Part shown: in pieces, positions 1-8,362 of the stretch
How positions within the stretch are numbered: position 1 is the first letter of the stretch
Layout of the letters: each line of letters starts with the position of its first letter
Source of the DNA: an uncultured Blautia sp.
Lineage (GTDB): Bacteria; Bacillota; Clostridia; Lachnospirales; Lachnospiraceae
DNA length: 10,141 nt
Reading direction: 5' to 3'
Assembly: GCA_900765525.1 (NCBI GenBank)
Contig: CAAFRY010000158.1
Coordinates: forward strand, 1-10,141
The notes under the pieces: generated by a model
Seen by the model: only the letters and a program-made list of their open reading frames with translations
What the model was told of the DNA's origin: nothing
The model's database searches: none
Translations under genes and position numbers: made by a program

Positions 1-606
1 AACCCGGTTCCAGAATTTATCCTGCATTCCCCTGCGCTCATCTATGTTGAACAATCCGGATTCCTTTAAAAGTTCATCGGAATAGCCCTGGCCTTTCAAG
101 TATTTATACAGGGCTCCGGAATATCTTGGAGAACATCCCAGACCGAATTTTCGTATAGTCTCCTCTGACAGCTCTCTTCTTTTTAGATATTCCATAGCTG
201 GTCTTCCGGACTCCTGCCGAAGCTGGTAATAATAGAAAGCCGCCGCTTTTTTATTTATTTCCAGAAGTTTACTCTTTTTGTCCGCTGCCTTTCTGGCTTC
301 CTGGGAATAAGTTTCCTCCGGCAGCTTGACCCCGGCTCTGTCTGCCAAATATTTCACAGCCTCCACAAAACTGAAATTTTCATATTCCATAATAAAGGTG
401 AACACATTTCCCCCTGCGCCGCAGCCAAAGCAGTAATACATCTGTTTGCCTGGGCTTACGGAAAAGGAGGGAGATTTTTCATTGTGGAAGGGACAGAGGC
501 CAAAGTAGGAACTGCCTTTGCGCTGCAGCTTTACATACCCTGAAATCACATCCACAATGTCATTTTTCATGCGGACCTCTTCTATCACTTCGTCTGAATA
601 ATACAT
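1..606 (-). CDS. dnaG: DNA primase DnaG, N-terminal part (runs off the window)
   Basis: DNA primase makes the short RNA primers for chromosomal replication together with the replicative helicase. The 202 codons visible here cover the N-terminal CHC2 zinc-binding domain and the start of the RNA polymerase domain. The zinc ligands are C38, H41, C59 and C62, in the contexts GLCPFHNEKSPSF and YYCFGCGAGGNVF, which are diagnostic of DnaG. After about residue 100 comes a charged helical linker, then the segment leading to the TOPRIM core; the frame is open up to base 1, so the C-terminal two thirds lie outside. The ATG at 606 is preceded by AGAGGA with 6-nt spacing, and the gene starts 15 nt after the dgt stop codon, so the two are very probably co-transcribed. 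In Firmicutes rpoD normally follows dnaG; that would lie beyond the left edge (inference). Confidence 0.97.
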   Translation of the reverse strand, partial: MYYSDEVIEEVRMKNDIVDVISGYVKLQRKGSSYFGLCPFHNEKSPSFSVSPGKQMYYCFGCGAGGNVFTFIMEYENFSFVEAVKYLADRAGVKLPEETYSQEARKAADKKSKLLEINKKAAAFYYYQLRQESGRPAMEYLKRRELSEETIRKFGLGCSPRYSGALYKYLKGQGYSDELLKESGLFNIDERRGMQDKFWNRV

Positions 607-621
607 GCCGCTTCCTCTTTT

Positions 622-1641
622 CTACTGTCCTTTTTCCCTGCCTCTCCATCCTTTTGGAATGAAGATGTCTTTGAATTTTTCCAGGGAATACTGGTCTGTC
701 ATGCCGGAAATATAGTCGCACACCACCCGCTCCCGGGGTTCCCCTTGACGGAGCAGTCTGCAATATTCCTCCGACATTTTCTCCGGATACTTACTGTAAT
801 ATGTATATAATTCCTCAATCACATGCTCTGCTTTCTTTTCCTCACTTTTGGCCGCAGGATTCAGATACACGTCCTGAAACATCAGGGAGCGCAAATCCCG
901 CAGTCCCTCTTCTATTTCCGGAGACATAGAAATCTTGTCCTTGCCCTGACTGTGTTCTACAATGTCATGGACAAAGGTATTCAGCCGTTCTCTTGTGGAT
1001 TCTCCCAAAAGCATACGCAGAGTGATGGGAATATCATCTTCCGTAATCAAACCTGCCCTCTGGGCATCGTCCATATCGTGGTGAATGTAGGAAATTTTAT
1101 CGCTGTACCGTACCACCTGTCCCTCCAGAGTGTTAGGACTTCCGCTGGTCCTATGGTTCCGAATCCCATCTCTGACTTCCCAGGTGAGATTCAATCCCTT
1201 TCCTCCCTTTTCCAGCCGCTCCACCACACGGACGCTTTGTTTGAAATGGGCAAATCCCAAGGGGCATATCTGGTCTAGCACCCGCTCCCCCGCATGTCCG
1301 AAAGGAGTATGCCCCAAATCGTGACCCAGGGCAATGGCTTCCACCAAATCTACATTTAAGGAAAGAGCTTTGGCAATAGTCCTGGCAATCTGAGAAACCT
1401 CCAGGGTATGGGTCAAGCGGTTCCGGTAGTGGTCCCCCTGGGGGGACAAAAAAACCTGTGTCTTATCCTTCATCCTGCGGAACGACTTGCTGTGAAGAAT
1501 CCTGTCCCTGTCTCTCTGGTAAACTGTCCTTATATCGCACTCTGGCTCCTGTCTGTCCCGCCCCCTGGATTGAGCGCTGAAGGAGGCATAAGGGCTTAAG
1601 GACTCCAACTCTCTGGCTTCCATTTGTTCCCGGATATTCAT
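622..1641 (-). CDS. dgt: dGTPase-family HD-domain triphosphohydrolase
   Basis: A 339-residue protein of the deoxyguanosinetriphosphate triphosphohydrolase-like family, cytosolic enzymes that hydrolyse dNTPs to the deoxynucleoside and triphosphate. The HD metal site is intact: H78 in RLTHTLEV, H107-D108 in LGHDLGHTPFGHAGE with H111 and H116, and D181 in RYSDKISYIHHDMDD. The N-terminal stretch RTVYQRDRDRILHSKSFRRMKDKTQVF (split here only for description: RTVYQRDRDRIL, then HSKSFRRMKDK) is typical of the family. The length fits the shorter Firmicutes type (about 330 residues). The ATG at 1641 follows AGGTGA by a short gap. It lies directly upstream of dnaG (15 nt), the usual dgt-dnaG order of Clostridia, which ties dNTP pool control to replication initiation genes. 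True substrate preference cannot be read from sequence, since many relatives act on several dNTPs. Confidence 0.95.
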   Translation of the reverse strand: MNIREQMEARELESLSPYASFSAQSRGRDRQEPECDIRTVYQRDRDRILHSKSFRRMKDKTQVFLSPQGDHYRNRLTHTLEVSQIARTIAKALSLNVDLVEAIALGHDLGHTPFGHAGERVLDQICPLGFAHFKQSVRVVERLEKGGKGLNLTWEVRDGIRNHRTSGSPNTLEGQVVRYSDKISYIHHDMDDAQRAGLITEDDIPITLRMLLGESTRERLNTFVHDIVEHSQGKDKISMSPEIEEGLRDLRSLMFQDVYLNPAAKSEEKKAEHVIEELYTYYSKYPEKMSEEYCRLLRQGEPRERVVCDYISGMTDQYSLEKFKDIFIPKGWRGREKGQ

Positions 1642-1721
1642 TGGCCGTCACCTGACTTTCTATACTCCTGCAGCATTTGCCCATACTTGCAGGGATGCAC
1701 ATCCATAAAAGAATCTCTCAT
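1638..1721 (-). CDS. Possible 27-residue leader ORF overlapping the dgt start
   Basis: A short ATG-initiated frame encodes MRDSFMDVHPCKYGQMLQEY followed by RKSGDGQ. Its TGA stop overlaps the dgt ATG in the ATGA arrangement often used for translational coupling. It lies after the terminator-like hairpin at 1766-1794 and fills the dgt upstream region. Against it, there is no good ribosome binding site (only GGA about 9 nt before the ATG), I recognise no family, and a frame of this length arises easily by chance. It could equally be plain 5' untranslated sequence. Confidence 0.22.
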   Translation of the reverse strand: MRDSFMDVHPCKYGQMLQEYRKSGDGQ

Positions 1722-1765
1722 ATCTATTATTCCAGTTCGCCAGCAATTTTCCTTCTTTTCCTATC

Positions 1766-1794
1766 AAAAAAAACCGGAAAACACGAAATTTTCC
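1766..1794 (-). terminator. Intrinsic terminator-like hairpin ending the candidate RNA
   Basis: On the minus strand GGAAAA (1794-1789), a 7-nt loop and UUUUCC (1781-1776) are followed by GG and eight consecutive U's (1773-1766). The stem is short and AT-rich, so termination may be partial, which would leave some read-through into dgt. The U-run exists only in the minus-strand direction, so it assigns the strand of the structured RNA just upstream. Confidence 0.55.
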
Positions 1795-1980
1795 CATGAA
1801 AATCCCGGACTGCGGCTGTTGCAGACGTGCAAGCTTGCTGGCACGGATGCACAGACATAGGACGGGCAAGACGGTATAAGTACGGGGGATGCCGCAAGGC
1901 AGACCGGAAAGTACGATTGACGTCGGCAGATGGTATGAGTGCGCAGCACGGAGCCATCTGGTTTTCATGCCTAAGTCCAG
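1766..1980 (-). ncRNA. Candidate structured small RNA between nfo and dgt
   Basis: This stretch has no convincing ORF and is GC-rich: I count 69 G/C in bases 1801-1920 (57.5%). On the minus strand the RNA can form a closing helix in which 1961-1969 pairs with 1795-1804 (CAUGAAAAC with GUUUUCAUG, one bulge). Inside it lie hairpin 1927-1960 (CAGAUGG/CCAUCUG, topped by GUGC-GCA-GCAC), a smaller GCC-UUGC-GGC hairpin near 1890-1900, and long hairpin 1816-1854 (CUGUGCA/UGC-A-ACAG, then CGUGC/GCACG, then AG/CU). Two imperfect ~20-nt copies, 1898-1915 and 1865-1884 (CGUACUU..CCGUCU..GCC), lie between the hairpins. A terminator-like hairpin with eight U's follows the closing helix. A TATACT -10-like box is at 1987-1992 but no -35 is evident. 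I do not recognise the family; the exact ends are estimates, and it could instead be a processed leader of the dgt transcript. Confidence 0.55.
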
Positions 1981-2013
1981 TCTCAAAGTATAGCGCCATG
2001 GACTGCTGGCAGG

Positions 2014-2844
2014 CTATTGATATGCTTCCCTCAAAAACCGGATTTCCCTGGCATATCCTTCTAAATCGTTAGGAGTTTCTAAATAAAAGGGGAGATGCTT
2101 CAGAGCCGGATGATTGATGACACGAATCAATGCTTGGCTGCCGATTTTTCCCTCTCCTATTTTAGCATGCCTGTCTTTATGGCTTTGAAAACCAAACATG
2201 CTGTCATTTAAGTGAACGGCCTTTAGTCTGGAAAGGCCAATAACTTTGTCAAATTCTGTCAGAACGCCGTCTAAATCTCCCACAATATCGTATCCACTGT
2301 CATATACATGGCAGGTATCCAGACACACCCCCATTTTATCCTGAAGCTGTATCCTGTCCAGAATTTCCCTCAGCTCCCGGAAGCTTCCTCCCACCTCACT
2401 GCCTTTTCCGGCCATGGTTTCCAAAAGCACTGTGGTACTTTGCTCTGGAGTAAGAATTTCATCAAGCATTTTCGCAATGTAGGAGATGCCTTTCTCCGTT
2501 CCCTGTCCTACATGGCTTCCCGGATGAAAATTATAACAGTTTCCCGGAGTATATTCCATTCTCTCTAAATCATCCTTCATGGTTTGGAAGGCAAACTCCC
2601 GCACTCTCTCTTCTTTGGAACAGGCATTTAAGGTATAAGGAGCATGGGCCAAGATTTTCTGGATACCCATTTCTTTTGCTCTTTGGTGAAAGTTTTCTAC
2701 ATCTTGGGGATTTATCTCCTTTGCCTTTCCTCCTCTGGGATTCCTAGTAAAAAACTGAAAGGTATTGGCTTTTATTTTTTCCGCTTCTTTTGCCATGGCC
2801 TCATAGCCTTTGGCAGAAGACAGATGACATCCTATGGTAAGCAT
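2014..2844 (-). CDS. nfo: Endonuclease IV (AP endonuclease, Nfo)
   Basis: A 276-residue deoxyribonuclease IV that cleaves DNA 5' to abasic sites during base excision repair and removes 3' blocking groups. It is a TIM barrel with three zinc ions. All nine expected ligands are present: H67 (AHAPY), H107 (NFHPG), E142 (LLETMAG), D176 and H179 (CLDTCH), H211 (VHLND), D224 and H226 (KDRH) and E256 (LETPND). The N-terminus [13 protein letters not shown] matches the family. The frame can be extended 7 codons to an ATG at 2865, but the ATG at 2844 has AGGAGG 5 nt upstream (2850-2855), whereas the longer version would begin inside the neighbouring hairpin. Upstream on the same strand is tRNA-Leu. No separate nfo promoter was seen, so transcription may come from the tRNA promoter through the hairpin at 2870-2908. 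Confidence 0.96.
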   Translation of the reverse strand: MLTIGCHLSSAKGYEAMAKEAEKIKANTFQFFTRNPRGGKAKEINPQDVENFHQRAKEMGIQKILAHAPYTLNACSKEERVREFAFQTMKDDLERMEYTPGNCYNFHPGSHVGQGTEKGISYIAKMLDEILTPEQSTTVLLETMAGKGSEVGGSFRELREILDRIQLQDKMGVCLDTCHVYDSGYDIVGDLDGVLTEFDKVIGLSRLKAVHLNDSMFGFQSHKDRHAKIGEGKIGSQALIRVINHPALKHLPFYLETPNDLEGYAREIRFLREAYQ

Positions 2845-2849
2845 TTGTT

Positions 2850-2855
2850 CCTCCT
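2850..2855 (-). promoter_or_regulatory. Ribosome binding site fixing the nfo start
   Basis: A perfect AGGAGG (within AAAAGGAGG) sits 5 nt before the ATG at 2844 and decides the start in favour of [10 protein letters not shown] over the upstream in-frame ATG at 2865. Confidence 0.85.
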
Positions 2856-2869
2856 TTTGAGACATAGCA

Positions 2870-2908
2870 AAGAAGCAGAAAACCTTGTTCTAAGATTTTC
2901 TGCTTCTT
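2870..2908 (-). terminator. Strong hairpin between tRNA-Leu and nfo
   Basis: AAGAAGCAGAAAA and TTTTCTGCTTCTT form a 13-bp perfect inverted repeat (2870-2882 with 2896-2908), extendable by CTT/AAG inside after one mismatch. It starts 5 nt after the tRNA-Leu 3' end and ends 25 nt before the nfo start codon. The 3' arm is U-rich (CUUCUUU) but there is no clean U-run after it, so it may be a weak terminator, a tRNA 3' processing signal, or a stabilising structure at the 5' end of the nfo message. Confidence 0.5.
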
Positions 2909-2913
2909 GATAC

Positions 2914-2997
2914 TGCGGGAGATGGGACTTGAACCCACACGAGCATACACCCACAAGATCCTTAGTCTTGCCTGTCTGCCAATTCCAGCACTCCCGC
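2914..2997 (-). tRNA. tRNA-Leu, anticodon AAG
   Basis: The minus strand folds into a class II tRNA of 84 nt: acceptor GCGGGAG/CTCCCGC with discriminator A, a D arm with GGCAGAC, anticodon stem CAAGA/TCTTG enclosing loop CTAAGGA, a long variable arm (GGGT GTAT GCTC), and a T arm with TTCAAGT. Loop positions 34-36 read AAG (plus-strand 2961-2963), decoding CUU and, if A34 is edited to inosine, CUC and CUA. The long variable arm supports leucine. The 3' CCA is not encoded. An own promoter lies just upstream. Confidence 0.96.
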
Positions 2998-3032
2998 TTA
3001 ACTGTCATTTGTTCTCCCAAACGACAAGTGAA

Positions 3033-3061
3033 AGTATAACAAAGATTTTCCAATCCGTCAA
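3033..3061 (-). promoter_or_regulatory. Sigma-A promoter of tRNA-Leu
   Basis: TTGACG (3061-3056), a 17-nt spacer and TATACT (3038-3033) form a near-consensus promoter. Predicted start of transcription is about 3026, giving a roughly 29-nt 5' leader before the tRNA. Further upstream, 3062-3117 is an extremely A/T-rich tract that separates this unit from the amidohydrolase gene and may act as an UP-like element. Confidence 0.8.
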
Positions 3062-3114
3062 TACCTTTTTTGAAATTTTTTAATTTTTTTAACTTTGGAA
3101 ATTTTTAATGTTTT

Positions 3115-3984
3115 TTAGACTTTCTTGAATTTATCTCTTATAACAACTTCTCCTTCCCTCAAACGGTCAATAAGGTCATCCTTATCTTCCAAAATCTCCA
3201 GGAAACAATTCCATTCGTCTATAATTCCCTGTCCATGAGGCACTAGGTAAGCCCCGGCGTCACTTCCAAGGGCAAGCTTCACCCCCAGCTCATATCCTCT
3301 GCGTATGTTTCTTTTTCCTTTCTCCCAAATGCTTTGGAGTACCTTATCTGAAAACCTTCCGCAGCCTATGATATTTTTTACTACAGTAATAGTAGGCACC
3401 CATGCCGTACCCTTGTCCGCCATAAGACGCAGACATTCCTCATCCACATAATTACCGTGCTCAATGCTGTCCACTCCTGCCAGCACAGCATCTTTCACAG
3501 CCTGGGCCCCATTGGTATGGGCCATAACAGCAAACCCCTCCTCATGGGCAATATGGACCATCTCCTTAACTTCCTGGGCCTTTAGGTCTACACCTGTAAT
3601 AGAACCATCAGTATCAAAATCCATGATTCCTGTTGTCATGATTTTGATAAAATCTCCCTTTGCTCTTTTTACCTCGTCTACCAGTGCGGCATATTCCTTC
3701 ATAGTATCAAAGCTCCTGCCTACGATTCCACCGTAATGGCCCTTCTTATGTATGGCAAAGATAGGCGTTCTGTAGTCGATTCCATATTCTTGTGCCAGTT
3801 CTCTGGCTCTCTCAGATACATGAAGATAGTCCCCTCCGTCTCTGACAAAAGAAACTCCTTTCTCCTGATAAGCCCTCAGACGGGACCGGATAAGACTATC
3901 CTCCGGTCCCTTTTCATGTTCTTTTACTGCCTGTCTATAATTTACCCCATTCATAAAAATATGGGCGTGATTTTCTCCAAGCAT
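3115..3984 (-). CDS. Metal-dependent amidohydrolase (short form)
   Basis: A 289-residue TIM-barrel hydrolase of the amidohydrolase superfamily, imidazolonepropionase/prolidase-like branch. The dinuclear metal site is complete: H6 and H8 (ENHAHIFM), candidate carboxylated K114 (FIKIMTTG), H156 (VMAHTNG), H176 (IEHGNY) and D242 (LGSDAG). No signal peptide, so cytosolic. Most relatives have about 60 N-terminal residues forming half of a beta-sandwich before the HxH motif; here HxH is at residue 6, so that subdomain is absent. No upstream in-frame extension is possible before the preceding gene's end with a better start, and all catalytic residues are kept, so it looks naturally short rather than truncated. 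The start has AGAGG only a few nt before the ATG. It is the last gene of the glpK-rhamnosidase unit, 28 nt after the previous stop. Substrate unknown; a cyclic amide, peptide or lactone is possible. Confidence 0.85.
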   Translation of the reverse strand: MLGENHAHIFMNGVNYRQAVKEHEKGPEDSLIRSRLRAYQEKGVSFVRDGGDYLHVSERARELAQEYGIDYRTPIFAIHKKGHYGGIVGRSFDTMKEYAALVDEVKRAKGDFIKIMTTGIMDFDTDGSITGVDLKAQEVKEMVHIAHEEGFAVMAHTNGAQAVKDAVLAGVDSIEHGNYVDEECLRLMADKGTAWVPTITVVKNIIGCGRFSDKVLQSIWEKGKRNIRRGYELGVKLALGSDAGAYLVPHGQGIIDEWNCFLEILEDKDDLIDRLREGEVVIRDKFKKV

Positions 3985-4012
3985 TCCTCTCTCTTCTTTC
4001 TTATCTTCTAGG

Positions 4013-6691
4013 TTACTTTACGGATACCAGAATTTCATAGTTTCCCTTGGAAAGCACAAGCTCTCCTGTCCTTTCCAGCCTCCGGCTTCTCCTGCCGTTG
4101 ATATACACAGACTTTCCGCTGAAAGGCAGCCGGAATTTTGCAGCGGAATTAAAGGGAACCGTCAGGAAAAAGCAGATGCCTTCTCGTCTCCATTCCCATC
4201 CTGCTTCATATATGCCGCTGGCAGAGTCATAAGTCATGCGGGCGTAACGCAGCCTTTTATCCGGCATGGGTGCCACAAGTGCTCTGCGAAAGCCTGGTTT
4301 CTTTTCTACAGGTCTAATGCCGCACATATACTGGTACATCCATTGAGCAATCACTCCATAGGCATAGTGGTTCAGACTATTCATTCCGGTTCCGCTGATT
4401 GTACCATCCGGCAAGATGGAATTCCACCTTTCCCAAACCGTAGTAGCTCCCATATTCACCTCATAAAGCCAGCCAGGATAGGTTTCCTGCAGAAGCAGGC
4501 TGTAGGCCTCCTGGTTTAGGCCAATTTCTGAAAGTGCGGGGCACAGATAGCAGGTTCCCACAAAACCGGTAGACAGATGCATTCCCTTAGCCTTAAGGTC
4601 TTTTTTTAGCAGCCCTGTCAGCCTATTCCTGCTGCACTTGGGCGCCAATCCCCAGTAAAGAGCCAAAGCCAGAGCTGTCTGGGTTGTCTCTTTTGGCTGG
4701 CCAGCTGGGGCAAAATAGGTTTTCCGGAAAGCGCTTTTAATTTCTCTGGCCAGTCTTTTGTAGGTTCTCTCATCCTCAGCCAGCCCCAACACCCTGGCCG
4801 CTTTAGCCGTAAGCATTACAGAATAATAATAAAAAGCCGTAGCTACATAACTGGTATTTGTTCCCCCAAAGCAGCTGTCTTTATCCGGATTATCCAGAGA
4901 AAGCCAATCTGCAAAATGGAAACCCACCTTCCAGATATGGCTTCCATCACACTGACTCTGGTCTATACGGTGAATGTATTCTACCCAATCCCTCATAACT
5001 GGATACTGTTCTGCCAGCAAAATTTCATCCCCGTAAAAGCAGTACAGGGTCCAGGGAATGATACAAGCTGCATCGCCCCAGGCACAGGAGCCGTAGGTGG
5101 TCCACTGCCCCGGCTCCGGCTGCACCTCTTTTTCCCCTTCCCTCCTGGCTTTGACTTTTTCCACCTGTCCCAGTATATCAGGAACCACATGGGGAACGCC
5201 GCCCTCGTACTGCCACTGGTCCAGTTTCATATCATAGAGATATTTTCGGTAAAAAGCCGGGCTTTCCATATGATAGCAGGCAGTACCGCAAAAGGCCTGA
5301 GCATCTCCTGTCCAGCCTAATCTCTCGTCTCGCTGTGGACAGTCCGTAGGCACATCCAAAAAATTCCCTCTCTGACTCCAGACTGTGTTTTCAAACAGGC
5401 GATTTACTTTTTTAGAGGATGTCCGTATTTTTCCTGTTCTGGCCAGACCAGAATGAAGAACACAGGCCGTAAAATCCTCAGGATATACCTTTTCCATTCC
5501 CTCCACTTTCACATAGCGAAAACCAAAAAAGGTAAAATGGGGACGGACCAGTTTTTCCTTTCCATTAGAAATATACCGCAGTTCCGCTTTGGCACTTCGC
5601 AGATTATCCCGGTAAAAGTTCCCTTTCTGAAGTACCTCCCCATGCTGAAGACGGATTTCCTTTCCTTCTTCTTCCCTGCACAAAAACTCTGTCCATCCGG
5701 TTATCTCCTGTCCGAAATCTAACACAGTTTCCCCTGCCGGAGTTTTTATGACTTCCACTGGCTTTATCCTCTGGGTTATTATCAAAGGTGGACTTAAACG
5801 GTCCTGTACAGGGGCTTTTGGCCCTTCCACCTTTACAGCCTGACCGGAAAAAGAGGCCCTGACCGTTCCAAAATCTTCCTGTTCCAATCTGGCATCATAA
5901 ACCTCTCCGTCATAGATGCTGCTTTCCAATACCGGAGAAGGAGCGCACTGCCAGCTCTCATCAGAGACAACGGTAATTTCCTTTCCCTTCCGGGTCTCCA
6001 TACGGATTTCCCCTATCATCTGAAACTGGTCTCCATAAAGGCAGCTCATATCCTTTTCATAGCTGAATCTGCCCTTGTACCATCCGTTTCCCAAACTGAC
6101 CCCCAGAGCATTTTCCTCTCCTGCTTTTAAAAGACCTGTAATATCATAGGTCACGCACTGTATCCAGTTAGCATAATCTGTGTAGAAGGGAGCCAAATAT
6201 TCCTTGGAAACCGGACTTCCGTTTACTCTGGCCTCAAAAAGTCCTAACCCGCAAATATACAGCCTGGCAGATGCTAGGTCTATCGGAACCTGAAATTTCT
6301 TGTGAAACAGCGGGTGGATTTCTTTATTTTCCCGATTGAAATCTGCACTAATCCAGTCTCCCAGCCACAATTCCTGCATTTTTCCTGTCTCAAACCAGTC
6401 TGCCGGACTTACCAATGTTTCTCCTCTGCTTGTACGCACCTTTACTCTCCAATAATACCTGGTTCTGGGACTAATCTGCACATTAGGGCAAAAACCCAGA
6501 CTGTCTATTTCTCTTTGCCAGCCGCTGTCATAAATCACCTTATCCATCTTTTTATCCAGTGCAATTTCCAGCTTGGCTCCTGTCTGGAACTTTCCCCGGC
6601 AGCCCTGAACTACCCAGGAAAACACCGGATACTGGCATTGGCAGCCCAGAGGCTGCTTCAGATGATTCACTCTCATATTTCTGATTTCCAT
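4013..6691 (-). CDS. GH78 alpha-L-rhamnosidase
   Basis: An 892-residue glycoside hydrolase family 78 enzyme, which removes terminal alpha-L-rhamnose from plant glycosides (flavonoid rutinosides, saponins) or polysaccharide fragments by inversion. Domain order: N-terminal fibronectin-like segment (about 1-105, with NHLKQPLG and TRYYWRVKV), carbohydrate-binding beta-sandwich (about 106-300), further beta domain (300-415), an (alpha/alpha)6 barrel (about 420-790) and a C-terminal beta domain (795-892). The barrel carries DVPTDCPQRDERLGWTGDAQ, in which E456 is the likely general acid and D463 a substrate ligand, and TTVWERWNS, in which E754 is the likely base. No signal peptide, so it probably acts on imported glycosides. 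The ATG at 6691 has AGAGGA at 6698-6703, overlapping the glpK stop; an upstream ATG at 6730 would overlap glpK by 29 nt and is less likely. Translation is probably coupled to glpK. Confidence 0.93.
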   Translation of the reverse strand: MEIRNMRVNHLKQPLGCQCQYPVFSWVVQGCRGKFQTGAKLEIALDKKMDKVIYDSGWQREIDSLGFCPNVQISPRTRYYWRVKVRTSRGETLVSPADWFETGKMQELWLGDWISADFNRENKEIHPLFHKKFQVPIDLASARLYICGLGLFEARVNGSPVSKEYLAPFYTDYANWIQCVTYDITGLLKAGEENALGVSLGNGWYKGRFSYEKDMSCLYGDQFQMIGEIRMETRKGKEITVVSDESWQCAPSPVLESSIYDGEVYDARLEQEDFGTVRASFSGQAVKVEGPKAPVQDRLSPPLIITQRIKPVEVIKTPAGETVLDFGQEITGWTEFLCREEEGKEIRLQHGEVLQKGNFYRDNLRSAKAELRYISNGKEKLVRPHFTFFGFRYVKVEGMEKVYPEDFTACVLHSGLARTGKIRTSSKKVNRLFENTVWSQRGNFLDVPTDCPQRDERLGWTGDAQAFCGTACYHMESPAFYRKYLYDMKLDQWQYEGGVPHVVPDILGQVEKVKARREGEKEVQPEPGQWTTYGSCAWGDAACIIPWTLYCFYGDEILLAEQYPVMRDWVEYIHRIDQSQCDGSHIWKVGFHFADWLSLDNPDKDSCFGGTNTSYVATAFYYYSVMLTAKAARVLGLAEDERTYKRLAREIKSAFRKTYFAPAGQPKETTQTALALALYWGLAPKCSRNRLTGLLKKDLKAKGMHLSTGFVGTCYLCPALSEIGLNQEAYSLLLQETYPGWLYEVNMGATTVWERWNSILPDGTISGTGMNSLNHYAYGVIAQWMYQYMCGIRPVEKKPGFRRALVAPMPDKRLRYARMTYDSASGIYEAGWEWRREGICFFLTVPFNSAAKFRLPFSGKSVYINGRRSRRLERTGELVLSKGNYEILVSVK

Positions 6692-6701
6692 ACTTTGTCC
6701 T

Positions 6702-8216
<1,515 letters not shown>

Positions 8217-8241
8217 TTATAAAGTCCTATATCATAAAGAA

Positions 8242-8278
8242 AAGCCGCCCAAAAAGTTCCCCTTTTCATAGGCAGCTT
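8242..8278 (-). promoter_or_regulatory. Terminator-like hairpin in the glpK leader
   Basis: In the glpK mRNA leader AAGCUGCC (8278-8271) pairs with GGCGGCUU (8249-8242), with an inner AAAAG/CUUUU helix, followed by UUCUUU. It sits about 50 nt after the predicted start of transcription and 43 nt before the glpK start codon. The position and U-rich tail suggest a leader terminator controlled by antitermination; in Firmicutes glycerol genes the RNA-binding protein GlpP does this with glycerol 3-phosphate. Whether GlpP acts here is inference; an mRNA-stabilising hairpin is the alternative. Confidence 0.45.
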
Positions 8279-8333
8279 GTCTCCGTTTCTCTCAGCCTTA
8301 TATATTTTCTTTTCCCCCGTTATGCTTACTGCT

Positions 8334-8362
8334 ATTTTATCTCTATTTCTGAATTTTTTCAA
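8334..8362 (-). promoter_or_regulatory. Promoter of the glpK operon
   Basis: TTGAAA (8362-8357), a 17-nt spacer and TAAAAT (8339-8334) fit sigma-A. Predicted transcription start is about 8327, leaving a leader of roughly 130 nt before the glpK ATG that contains the hairpin at 8242-8278. Confidence 0.72.

Noticed and set aside
823..1278. 151-residue plus-strand ORF opposite dgt
   Set aside because: Antisense shadow; dgt carries the full HD motif set.
1766..1980. 6S RNA, tmRNA, SRP RNA or RNase P RNA as identity of the structured RNA
   Set aside because: It lacks the single long interrupted hairpin of 6S (a branch follows the closing helix at once), the tRNA-like ends of tmRNA, the GGAAG/AGCAG apical motif of SRP RNA and the conserved core of RNase P RNA.
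1660..1999. Overlapping ORFs of 108, 90 and 61 residues (minus) and 81 residues (1827-2072, plus) in the nfo-dgt gap
   Set aside because: None has a ribosome binding site or recognisable sequence, they overlap each other in different frames, and they cross the terminator-like hairpin. The base pairing explains the region better.
2832..3053. 73-residue minus-strand ORF
   Set aside because: It runs straight through tRNA-Leu and the hairpin; a known type of spurious ORF.
3062..3114. Intrinsic terminator after the amidohydrolase gene
   Set aside because: The stretch is almost pure A/T with no GC-containing stem; I could not support a hairpin in either direction.
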